This document shows, one piece after another, positions 1-4,764 of a stretch of DNA of 11,809 nt. This stretch comes from an uncultured Bacilli bacterium (GTDB lineage: Bacteria; Bacillota_I; Bacilli_A; RF39; UBA660): the NCBI GenBank assembly GCA_947632295.1, contig CANROQ010000014.1:1-11809 (forward strand). The letters run 5' to 3'. Numbering within the stretch: the first letter of the stretch is position 1; every line of letters starts with the position of its first letter. The notes below the pieces were generated by a model that saw only the letters and a program-made list of their open reading frames with translations, had not been told where the DNA came from and made no database searches. The translations under genes were made by a program, and so were the position numbers.

Positions 1-721
1 CATGGGTTTAATTACTGACGGTGATGATTATACAATTTTAACGGATATTCAAGGTATGGAAGACCATTTAGGAGATATGGATTTTAAAGTAGCGGGAACA
101 CGTAATGGTATTTGTGCGCTACAGATGGATATTAAAATTAAGGGTATAACTAAAGAAATATTGAAAAAGGCACTTGCTCAAGCTAAAGTTGCTCGTTTAG
201 AAATATTAGATAAAATAGAAGCAACAATAAAAGAACCACGTAAAGAAGTAAGTAAGTATGCACCAAAAACTGTTTCATTCATGATTAATCCAAATCGTAT
301 TAAAGAAGTTATTGGCCGTGGTGGTGAAATGATTACTAAAATTATTTGTGACGCTAGTAATGTTAAGTCAGTAACTGATGTTAATGCTGTTAAGGTAGAT
401 TTAGAAGATGATGGTAAAGTTATCATTTATCACTATGATAAAGACATTATTGAAAAGACAGCCGAAATGATTAAAAATATCGTTCGTGAAGTAGAAGATG
501 GTAAAATTTATACTGGAAAAGTTGTTAAAGTTGAAGATTTTGGTTGTTTCGTTGAATTGTGGCCTGGTTGTGAAGGATTGGTTCATGTTTCACAATTAGA
601 TGAAAAACGTGTCGAAAAAACAAGTGATATGGTTAAAGTAGGCGATGAGATTGTCGTTAAATCTTTAGGATATGATAAAAAAGGACGTTTAAATCTTTCA
701 CGTAAGGAAGCCTTAAAATAA
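1..721 (+). CDS. pnp: Polynucleotide phosphorylase, C-terminal part (5' truncated by window)
   Basis: PNPase degrades RNA 3' to 5' using phosphate and is part of mRNA turnover. Only the last 239 codons are present; the reading frame is open at the left edge (base 2 starts a codon), so the ATG there is internal. The fragment begins in the second RNase PH core: the motif GMEDHLGDMDFKVAGT contains two Asp (fragment residues 21 and 27) that match the six-apart catalytic pair known as D486/D492 in E. coli. A KH domain follows, with GRGG at residues 105-108 as its GXXG loop, then an S1 RNA-binding domain from about residue 165 to the end (TGKVVKVEDFGCFVEL, GLVHVSQL, LNLSRK). The protein stops right after S1 with no tail. 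The KH domain has about ten extra residues (roughly 120-129) relative to the B. subtilis protein. A terminator follows at once. Identification is secure. Confidence 0.97.
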   Translation, partial: MGLITDGDDYTILTDIQGMEDHLGDMDFKVAGTRNGICALQMDIKIKGITKEILKKALAQAKVARLEILDKIEATIKEPRKEVSKYAPKTVSFMINPNRIKEVIGRGGEMITKIICDASNVKSVTDVNAVKVDLEDDGKVIIYHYDKDIIEKTAEMIKNIVREVEDGKIYTGKVVKVEDFGCFVELWPGCEGLVHVSQLDEKRVEKTSDMVKVGDEIVVKSLGYDKKGRLNLSRKEALK

Positions 722-728
722 TTATTTT

Positions 729-760
729 AAATATGGGTATTAGTATCCATATTTTTTTTA
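729..760 (+). terminator. Intrinsic terminator after pnp
   Basis: An 11-bp stem (AAATATGGGTA paired with TATCCATATTT, one G-U pair) closes a TTAG loop and runs directly into a run of eight T. It lies 8 bases after the pnp stop, so pnp should end here and not be cotranscribed with secE. Confidence 0.9.
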
Positions 761-779
761 TAAAAATTTAAAATAAAAA

Positions 780-808
780 TTGACTAAATAAAAAAAGTAT
801 GATAATCT
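780..808 (+). promoter_or_regulatory. Probable promoter for secE-nusG
   Basis: TTGACT (780-785) is followed after 17 bp by TAATCT (803-808), preceded by TG at 800-801 as an extended -10. An alternative -10 is GATAAT (801-806), a better hexamer but with a 15-bp spacer. It sits between the pnp terminator and secE. The predicted start is near base 815. Confidence 0.6.
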
Positions 809-814
809 ATATTT

Positions 815-833
815 AGACACGAAGGTGTTTTTT
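815..833 (+). other. Short 5' hairpin followed by T-run, secE leader
   Basis: AGACAC pairs with GTGTTT around a GAAG loop (six pairs, one of them G-U), and the T-run continues to base 833. It begins at about the predicted transcript start. It could be a 5' stabilising hairpin or a weak attenuator; the stem is too short to call a terminator. Confidence 0.35.
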
Positions 834-871
834 ATTTGAAATAAAATAACATATAATTAATGAGGTGGATA

Positions 872-1051
872 ATGAAAAAATTAGCAAGATTTTTTATTAG
901 TGTTAAAAAGGAAATGAAAAATGTTAGATGGCCTAGTAAAAAAGAATTAATTACTTATTCGCTAGCAACTCTTAGTTTTGTCGTATTCTTTGGTTTATTC
1001 TTTACTTTAACTGATTCTGGAATTGCGTTAGTTAGGACATTGATTGGATAA
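872..1051 (+). CDS. secE: Preprotein translocase subunit SecE
   Basis: SecE is the small essential subunit that clamps SecY in the Sec protein-export channel of the cytoplasmic membrane. The 59-residue product has the single-membrane-segment form usual in Gram-positive bacteria: a basic N-terminal helix, the conserved VRWPSKKEL stretch, then one hydrophobic segment (about residues 31-47, rich in Phe, Leu and Val). I chose the ATG at 872 because GAGGTGG (862-868) lies just ahead of it; the in-frame ATG at 860 overlaps that ribosome binding site and would add four residues absent from the family. The stop overlaps the nusG start by one base (TAATG), so the two are probably translationally coupled. 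There is no rpmG (ribosomal protein L33) gene in front, although it precedes secE in B. subtilis. Confidence 0.95.
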   Translation: MKKLARFFISVKKEMKNVRWPSKKELITYSLATLSFVVFFGLFFTLTDSGIALVRTLIG

Positions 1052-1584
1052 TGCAAAAAGAATGGTATGTAGTTAATACTTATTCAGGACATGAGAATAA
1101 AGTAAAAGAAAAACTTTTAATGCGTGCTAGTAGTATGGGTATGGAAGATTACATTTTTCGTGTAGTTGTTCCTGAGGTAAAAGAAATTGAAACAAAAGAT
1201 GGAAAACAAAAAGAAAAAATAAAAAAAATGTTTCCAGGTTATATTTTAGTTGAAATGATTATGAATGATGAAGCATGGTTTATTGTTCGTAATACGCCAG
1301 GTGTTACTGGATTTATCGGTTCATCAGGAAAGGGAGCAAAACCTTTTCCACTAACACCTGCTGAAGTTGATAAAATTTTAGGCAGTATGGGATTATCTAG
1401 ATTAGATATTGGTAACGAATTAAAAGTTGACGATATGATCAAGGTAATTCATGGACCATTTGAAGGAATGTTTGGTAAAATTAAAACTATTAATATGGCT
1501 GAACAAAAATTGGAAGTTGCTTTAGATTTGTTTGGACAAGAAACTATTGTTGAAATAGGTCTAACAGAAATAGAAAAAGCATAA
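1051..1584 (+). CDS. nusG: Transcription termination/antitermination factor NusG
   Basis: NusG binds the clamp of RNA polymerase and modulates pausing, termination and transcription-translation coupling. The 177-residue product has the usual bacterial length. The NGN domain spans about residues 1-110 (EWYVVNTYSGHENKV at the start, KKMFPGYILVEM, VRNTPGVTGFIG), and the KOW domain runs from about 125 to the end (HGPFEGMFGKI, LFGQETIVEI). No clear Shine-Dalgarno precedes the ATG, which shares its A with the secE stop, so initiation probably depends on ribosomes finishing secE. No terminator follows; readthrough into rplK looks possible in addition to the rplK promoter. Confidence 0.97.
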   Translation: MQKEWYVVNTYSGHENKVKEKLLMRASSMGMEDYIFRVVVPEVKEIETKDGKQKEKIKKMFPGYILVEMIMNDEAWFIVRNTPGVTGFIGSSGKGAKPFPLTPAEVDKILGSMGLSRLDIGNELKVDDMIKVIHGPFEGMFGKIKTINMAEQKLEVALDLFGQETIVEIGLTEIEKA

Positions 1585-1608
1585 AAAACAATAAATTTGA
1601 ATAAAATA

Positions 1609-1637
1609 TTTACAAATTAAACAAAATATGTTATTAT
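1609..1637 (+). promoter_or_regulatory. Promoter for rplK-rplA
   Basis: TTTACA (1609-1614), a 17-bp spacer, and TATTAT (1632-1637), with TG at 1629-1630 giving an extended -10. Both hexamers match consensus at five of six positions. The predicted start is near base 1644, just ahead of the leader hairpins. Confidence 0.8.
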
Positions 1638-1644
1638 TAAATGG

Positions 1645-1668
1645 CTATATTGTTTAATATAGATTTTT
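1645..1668 (+). other. 5'-proximal AT-rich hairpin with T-run, rplK leader
   Basis: CTATATT pairs perfectly with AATATAG (7 bp) around a GTTT loop, then A and five T follow. It begins at about the predicted transcript start. With one G-C pair it is a weak stem; it may protect the 5' end or act as a leaky terminator. Confidence 0.35.
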
Positions 1669-1697
1669 AGTGGGAGCGCGGATGCATTATGACCACT
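1669..1697 (+). promoter_or_regulatory. L1-type ribosomal-protein leader motif, copy 1 (before rplK)
   Basis: AGTGG pairs with CCACT. Inside it are GA on the 5' side, a 3-bp stem GCG/TGC with CGGA loop (one G-U pair), and seven unpaired bases ATTATGA on the 3' side. This asymmetric-internal-loop form with GTGGGAG and CCAC strands is the form known for ribosomal protein L1 binding to 23S rRNA helices 76-78 and to its own mRNA. Probable role: L1 represses translation of the L11-L1 genes. The same architecture recurs at 2196-2228. Confidence 0.7.
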
Positions 1698-1728
1698 CGC
1701 GAAAAAAATATAGGAGGTGTTTTTCGTG
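1698..1728 (+). promoter_or_regulatory. Hairpin spanning rplK ribosome binding site and start codon
   Basis: CGCGAAAAA (1698-1706) pairs with TTTTTCGTG (1720-1728), nine pairs with one G-U. The 13-base loop holds TAGGAGGTG, while the GTG start is in the stem. It abuts the L1-type motif with no gap, so the two helices could stack. Folding is inferred by eye only. Confidence 0.4.
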
Positions 1729-2151
1729 GCAAAGCAAGTAACTAAAGTTGTAAAATTACAAATACCAGCCGGTAAAGCAACACCAGCACCACCAGTTGGA
1801 ACAGTATTAGGACCAACAGGTATTAATTTACAAGAATTTTGTACAAAATATAATGATGCTACTAAAGATAAAATGGGAGATATTTTACCAGTTGAAATTA
1901 CTATTTATGAAGATAGAAGTTTCGATTTTGTAATTAAGACTCCACCAGCAGCATTTTTAATTAAGAAAGTTGCTAAAATTAAATCAGGATCTAAAAAAGG
2001 TTCGACAGAAGTTGTTGCTACAATTACAAAAGCTCAATTAAAAGAAATTGCTGAAATTAAATTACCAGATTTAAATTGTTATACTGTTGAAGAAGCAATG
2101 AAAATCGTTGAAGGTACAGCAAGAAATATGGGCGTTAAAATAGCAGAATAA
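1726..2151 (+). CDS. rplK: 50S ribosomal protein L11
   Basis: L11 binds the GTPase-associated region of 23S rRNA at the base of the L7/L12 stalk. The product is 141 residues, the family length. The N-terminal domain carries the proline-rich loop (PAGKATPAPPVG, residues 14-25), and the C-terminal rRNA-binding domain is clear (DRSFDFVIKTPPAAFLIKKVAKIKSGS; DLNCYTVEEAMKIVEGTARNMG). I chose GTG at 1726: it gives the universal MAKQV start and lies 8 bases after AGGAGG (1712-1717). The upstream in-frame GTG at 1717 overlaps that site. Oddities: position 26, Pro in E. coli and B. subtilis and a thiostrepton contact, is Thr; position 30, normally Gln, is Pro. Likely under L1 feedback through the leader motif just upstream. 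Confidence 0.97.
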   Translation: MAKQVTKVVKLQIPAGKATPAPPVGTVLGPTGINLQEFCTKYNDATKDKMGDILPVEITIYEDRSFDFVIKTPPAAFLIKKVAKIKSGSKKGSTEVVATITKAQLKEIAEIKLPDLNCYTVEEAMKIVEGTARNMGVKIAE

Positions 2152-2178
2152 AAAATTAGTTATTAATTTAAATTTATA

Positions 2179-2201
2179 CATATAGGTTAATTACCTATGT
2201 G
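2179..2201 (+). promoter_or_regulatory. Hairpin competing with the rplA leader motif
   Basis: CATATAGGT (2179-2187) pairs with ACCTATGTG (2193-2201), nine pairs with one G-U, around a TAATT loop. Its 3' arm shares bases 2196-2201 with the 5' arm of the L1-type motif, so the two cannot form together. Possibly a switch; not tested for energy. Confidence 0.4.
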
Positions 2202-2228
2202 GGAGGAAAAATCCGCATATACCACATA
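2196..2228 (+). promoter_or_regulatory. L1-type ribosomal-protein leader motif, copy 2 (before rplA)
   Basis: TATGTGG pairs with CCACATA (7 bp). Inside are GA on the 5' side, a GGA/TCC stem with AAAA loop, and seven unpaired bases GCATATA on the 3' side. Stem and loop sizes equal those at 1669-1697. The strands GTGGGAGG and ATACCAC also resemble E. coli 23S rRNA at the L1 stalk as I remember it. AGGAGG (2229-2234) starts on the base after the helix, so bound L1 would block the rplA ribosome binding site. Confidence 0.72.
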
Positions 2229-2241
2229 AGGAGGTAAAATA

Positions 2242-2937
2242 ATGAAAAAAGGAAAAAAATATTTAGAAGTATCTAAAAATTTAGAAAAAAATAAACTTTA
2301 TTCTAAAGAAGAAGCTATTAAATTAGTTAAAAGTACATCTATTACTAAATTTGATTCTTCTGTTGAGTTAGCATTAAGATTAAATTTGGATACTAAAAAA
2401 GCCGATCAACAATTAAGAGGCGCTTTCGTTTTACCAAATGGAACTGGTAAAACAAAAAAAGTTTTAGTAATCGCTAAAGGTGATCAAGCTAAAGCTGCTA
2501 CAGCAGCTGGAGCTGATTATGTTGGAGATAATGATATGTTAGAAAAAATCGAAAAAGAAAATTGGTTCGATTTTGATGTTATGATTGCTACTCCAGATAT
2601 GATGCCTGCTTTAGGAAAACTTGGTAAAGTTTTAGGACCTAAAGGTTTAATGCCAAATCCAAAAACTGGAACAGTTACTACTGATGTTAAAAAGGCTGTA
2701 GAAGAAGTTAAAAAAGGTCGTGTTGAATATCGTACTGATAGTTTTGGAAATGTTCATACGATTATTGGAAAAGTTTCGTTTGATGAAGCAAAATTGCTTG
2801 AAAATTTAGATGCTTTTGTATCATTAATTATTAAAACAAAACCTGCTGTTGTTAAAGGAGCATACATTAAAGGTATAACTATTTCGACAACAATGGGTCC
2901 TGGAATTAAAATTAATATAAATGATTTTGACAAATAA
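2242..2937 (+). CDS. rplA: 50S ribosomal protein L1
   Basis: L1 forms the mobile L1 stalk of the large subunit, helps move tRNA out of the E site, and in many bacteria represses its own mRNA. The 231-residue product has the full family length. Landmarks are the N-terminal KKGKKYLE start, the central GDQAKAATAAGADYVG in the second domain, and the L1 signature MPALGKLGKVLGPKGLMPNP (about residues 121-140) followed by KTGTVT. The end (TTMGPGIKINI) is normal. The ATG is 7 bases after AGGAGG. It sits 90 bases after rplK, with an L1-type motif in that gap. Its last codons overlap the -35 element of the rplJ promoter (TTGACA at 2927-2932). Confidence 0.97.
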   Translation: MKKGKKYLEVSKNLEKNKLYSKEEAIKLVKSTSITKFDSSVELALRLNLDTKKADQQLRGAFVLPNGTGKTKKVLVIAKGDQAKAATAAGADYVGDNDMLEKIEKENWFDFDVMIATPDMMPALGKLGKVLGPKGLMPNPKTGTVTTDVKKAVEEVKKGRVEYRTDSFGNVHTIIGKVSFDEAKLLENLDAFVSLIIKTKPAVVKGAYIKGITISTTMGPGIKININDFDK

Positions 2938-2955
2938 TAAATAATATGTTAAAAT
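2927..2955 (+). promoter_or_regulatory. Promoter for rplJ-rplL, overlapping end of rplA
   Basis: TTGACA (2927-2932), a 17-bp spacer, and TAAAAT (2950-2955) with TG at 2947-2948 as an extended -10. The -35 is perfect and lies inside the last rplA codons. The predicted start is near 2962, upstream of the L10 leader. Confidence 0.85.
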
Positions 2956-2983
2956 ATTAATTGTTGTTTGAAAAATATTATAG

Positions 2984-3093
2984 TACCGTAGACAGTAGGA
3001 GGCTTGTCCTTAATATTTCCTACCGAGGAACTTAAAATAAATTAAGTTAATCGAATTCCCTACGGCTATTGTAGGGAATTTTTTATTACGGTA
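2984..3093 (+). promoter_or_regulatory. L10 ribosomal-protein leader (transcription attenuator)
   Basis: The block ACCGTAGACAGTAGGAGGC followed by TCCTACCGAGG is the conserved core of the L10 leader family, to which L10 with L7/L12 binds. GTAGG (2995-2999) pairs with CCTAC (3019-3023), and AGG (3000-3002) with CCT (3008-3010) around CTTGT, leaving TAATATTT unpaired on the 3' side. A second hairpin, AACTTAA/TTAAGTT, lies at 3029-3048, then the terminator at 3054-3084. TACCGTA (2984-2990) can pair with TACGGTA (3087-3093), enclosing the whole leader, and its CCGTA can instead pair with TACGG at 3061-3065 inside the terminator. The family is known to control rplJL by attenuation in B. subtilis. 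Confidence 0.88.
3054..3084 (+). terminator. Leader terminator upstream of rplJ
   Basis: AATTCCCTAC pairs perfectly with GTAGGGAATT (10 bp) around GGCTATT, and the final TT continues into a run of six T. It lies 39 bases before the rplJ start, inside the L10 leader, so it is a conditional attenuator and not an operon end. Confidence 0.9.
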
Positions 3094-3122
3094 TTACACA
3101 CAAAAGTTATAGGAGGTGTAAT

Positions 3123-3614
3123 ATGGCTAATCAAAAGATAATTGAAAAGAAACAGGGAATCGTTGAAGAAATTAAAGCAAAGACAAATGGTGCAACAACA
3201 TTTGTTATCTTCGAAAATCATGGTTTAACCGTTGCAGAAACTAATGAATTAAGAAGAAAATTAAGAGAAAACGATTCAGAATTTAAAATTTACAAAAATA
3301 CTTTATTAACTAGAGCATTGCATGATTTAAATATCGATTTAGGTATGGAAATGGAAGGCCCTAAAGCTATTGCTTTTGGTAGTGATGCAATTGCGCCAAT
3401 TAAAGTTATTAGTGAATTTGCAAAAACACATGAAGCATTAGAAATTAAAATTGGTATGGTTGATGGTGAAATTGCTGATATTGGAATGTTAAATAAATTG
3501 GCAACAATTCCATCAAGAGAAGGTTTACTTACAATGCTTGCTGGTGGACTTATGGGTGTTGTTAAAGATTTGTCTATCAGTTTAGATTTATATAGTCAAA
3601 AATTAGAAAAATAA
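3123..3614 (+). CDS. rplJ: 50S ribosomal protein L10
   Basis: L10 anchors the L7/L12 dimers to 23S rRNA and so forms the base of the ribosomal stalk. The 163-residue product has the family length. The N-terminal rRNA-binding domain shows KKQGIVEEI, VIFENHGLTVAET, LRRKLRE and YKNTLLTRAL; the middle has GPKAIAFGSD; the C-terminal helix that carries L7/L12 runs from about residue 135 to the end. AGGAGG (3111-3116) lies six bases before the ATG. It is 17 bases from rplL, and both should be transcribed from the promoter at 2927. The L10 leader upstream predicts feedback by the L10-L7/L12 complex. Confidence 0.97.
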   Translation: MANQKIIEKKQGIVEEIKAKTNGATTFVIFENHGLTVAETNELRRKLRENDSEFKIYKNTLLTRALHDLNIDLGMEMEGPKAIAFGSDAIAPIKVISEFAKTHEALEIKIGMVDGEIADIGMLNKLATIPSREGLLTMLAGGLMGVVKDLSISLDLYSQKLEK

Positions 3615-3631
3615 TTAAGGAGGAATATAGA

Positions 3632-4000
3632 ATGGCAAAATTTACAAAAGATGAATTTATTAGTGGATTAAAAGAAATGACAATTCTTGAAGTTAAAGAA
3701 TTAGTAGATGCAATGAAAGAAGAATTTGGAGTTGATCCTTCAGCTGTAGCAGTTGCTGCACCAGTTGCAGGAGCAACTGTAGAAGAAGGACCAAGCACTG
3801 CAAATGTTGTATTAACTGCTGCTGGTGCTAACAAAATCGCTGTTATCAAAATCGTAAGAGATATTACTGGTTTAGGATTAAAAGAAGCAAAAGATATCGC
3901 TGATAACGGTGGAGTTGTTAAAGAAAACGCATCTATGGATGAAGCTAATGCATTAAAATCTCAATTCGAAGAAGCTGGCGCTACTGTCGAATTAAAATAA
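3632..4000 (+). CDS. rplL: 50S ribosomal protein L7/L12
   Basis: L7/L12 dimers form the flexible stalk that recruits translation GTPases. The 122-residue product is typical: an N-terminal dimerisation domain (about 1-33, with LEVKELVDAMKEEFGV), an Ala/Val-rich hinge (about 37-52), and the globular domain (NVVLTAAGANKIAVIKIVRD, TGLGLKEAKD, EEAGATVELK). AAGGAGG (3617-3623) is 8 bases before the ATG. A mild oddity: after LKEAKD it reads IADNGGVVKE, where many homologues have a Pro-containing LVDGAPK-type stretch. It is followed by a long stem at 4021-4048. Confidence 0.97.
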   Translation: MAKFTKDEFISGLKEMTILEVKELVDAMKEEFGVDPSAVAVAAPVAGATVEEGPSTANVVLTAAGANKIAVIKIVRDITGLGLKEAKDIADNGGVVKENASMDEANALKSQFEEAGATVELK

Positions 4001-4020
4001 TTTTTAGAAAATTGGTTTTG

Positions 4021-4052
4021 AGCCTATACTAAATTTTTAGTATGGGCTTTCA
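4021..4052 (+). terminator. Long stem after rplL, weak or leaky terminator
   Basis: AGCCTATACTAAA pairs with TTTAGTATGGGCT (13 bp, one G-U) around a two-base TT loop. Only three T, counting the last stem base, precede CACC, so the T-run is poor. It may reduce rather than stop readthrough into the downstream methyltransferase gene, which has no promoter of its own that I can see. Confidence 0.6.
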
Positions 4053-4081
4053 CCGTTTAATAAAAGAAGAATAGGTGAACT

Positions 4082-4669
4082 ATGTCACATTATTTTGAAA
4101 ATGATGAAACTATAAAAAGCAAAGAACGTATAATTCATGTAAAAATAAATAATACCGAATTACAATTTATATCAGATAATGGTGTATTTTCTAAAAAAGG
4201 TTTAGATTTTGGAACACGTTGTTTACTGGAAAACATCGATTTAAATAATCTTAAAGGTAATATATTAGATTTTGGTTGTGGATATGGACCAATTGGTATT
4301 TATCTAGCTAAAACTTTAAATATTAATATCGATATGCTTGATGTTAATTTGCGAGCTATTGCTTTAGCACGTAAAAACGCTAATCTCAATAAAGTAAATG
4401 TGAATATTTTTGAAAGTAATATTTATGAAAATGTTACGAAAAAATATGATTTTATAATTACCAATCCACCTATTAGGGTCGGTAAAAAAATATTGTATGA
4501 AATATTATTTAAAGCTAAAGATTATTTGAATAAAAATGGTGAACTTTGGTTAGTTATAAATAAAAATCAAGGTGCTAAATCACTAATAAAAGATTTAGAA
4601 CAAAAATATACTGTTCGGGTAGTTTCTAAAAGTAAAGGTTTTTATATTATTTGCGCTATAAATAATTGA
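4082..4669 (+). CDS. Class I SAM-dependent methyltransferase, RsmC/YbxB-like
   Basis: Probably an rRNA guanine-N2 methyltransferase of the RsmC family, using S-adenosylmethionine. The 195-residue product has one methyltransferase domain, like B. subtilis YbxB, and lacks the extra N-terminal domain of E. coli RsmC. Visible motifs are the SAM-binding LDFGCGYGPIG (residues 62-72), the acidic end of strand 2 (MLDVN, about 97-101), and NPPI at 128-131, the catalytic-type motif of base-amine methyltransferases. The N-terminus (SHYFENDE, then FSKKGLDFGTRCLLE) is typical of this group. AGGTGA (4073-4078) precedes the ATG. It ends in TGA, and the rpoB promoter's -35 overlaps that stop. The position between rplL and rpoB matches Bacillus. 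The exact target (16S G1207 in E. coli RsmC) is inferred from family. Confidence 0.88.
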   Translation: MSHYFENDETIKSKERIIHVKINNTELQFISDNGVFSKKGLDFGTRCLLENIDLNNLKGNILDFGCGYGPIGIYLAKTLNINIDMLDVNLRAIALARKNANLNKVNVNIFESNIYENVTKKYDFIITNPPIRVGKKILYEILFKAKDYLNKNGELWLVINKNQGAKSLIKDLEQKYTVRVVSKSKGFYIICAINN

Positions 4670-4694
4670 CAACTTGCCATATATTTGATAAAAT
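4666..4694 (+). promoter_or_regulatory. Promoter for rpoB-rpoC
   Basis: TTGACA (4666-4671), a 17-bp spacer, and TAAAAT (4689-4694) with TG at 4686-4687. The hexamers and spacing equal those of the rplJ promoter. The -35 contains the TGA stop of the methyltransferase gene. The predicted start is near 4701, about 64 bases before rpoB. Confidence 0.85.
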
Positions 4695-4705
4695 TATAAA
4701 TTGGT

Positions 4706-4733
4706 GGCATATACTATACTTATAGTTTGTGCC
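4706..4733 (+). other. Hairpin in rpoB 5' leader
   Basis: GGCATATACTAT pairs with ATAGTTTGTGCC around ACTT: 11 of 12 positions pair, with one T-T mismatch and one G-U. It begins about five bases after the predicted transcript start. No T-run follows, so it is not a terminator. Its role is unknown. Confidence 0.45.
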
Positions 4734-4764
4734 TAACTTAATACTAGTATATAGGGGTGAAGAA

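Noticed and set aside
178..586. Antisense open frames opposite pnp
   Set aside because: Shadows of the PNPase KH and S1 coding sequence, without start signals.
860..871. Upstream ATG that would lengthen secE by four residues (MRWI)
   Set aside because: It overlaps the GAGGTGG ribosome binding site of the ATG at 872, and SecE proteins normally begin near the KKLARFF stretch.
1717..1725. Upstream GTG that would lengthen rplK by three residues
   Set aside because: It lies inside AGGAGGTG itself; GTG at 1726 has correct spacing and gives the conserved MAKQV start.
3577..3849. Antisense open frame opposite rplL
   Set aside because: Ala/Thr-rich mirror of the rplL hinge codons; no independent support.
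4708..4717. A second -10-like TATACT near the rpoB leader
   Set aside because: The best matching -35 (TTGATA at 4685) would need a 19-bp spacer; the TTGACA/TAAAAT promoter at 4666 is far better.
4729..4764. Upstream GTG that would lengthen rpoB by 12 residues
   Set aside because: It falls in the leader hairpin, lacks a ribosome binding site, and the added residues do not resemble RpoB N-termini; ATG 4765 follows AGGGGTGA.
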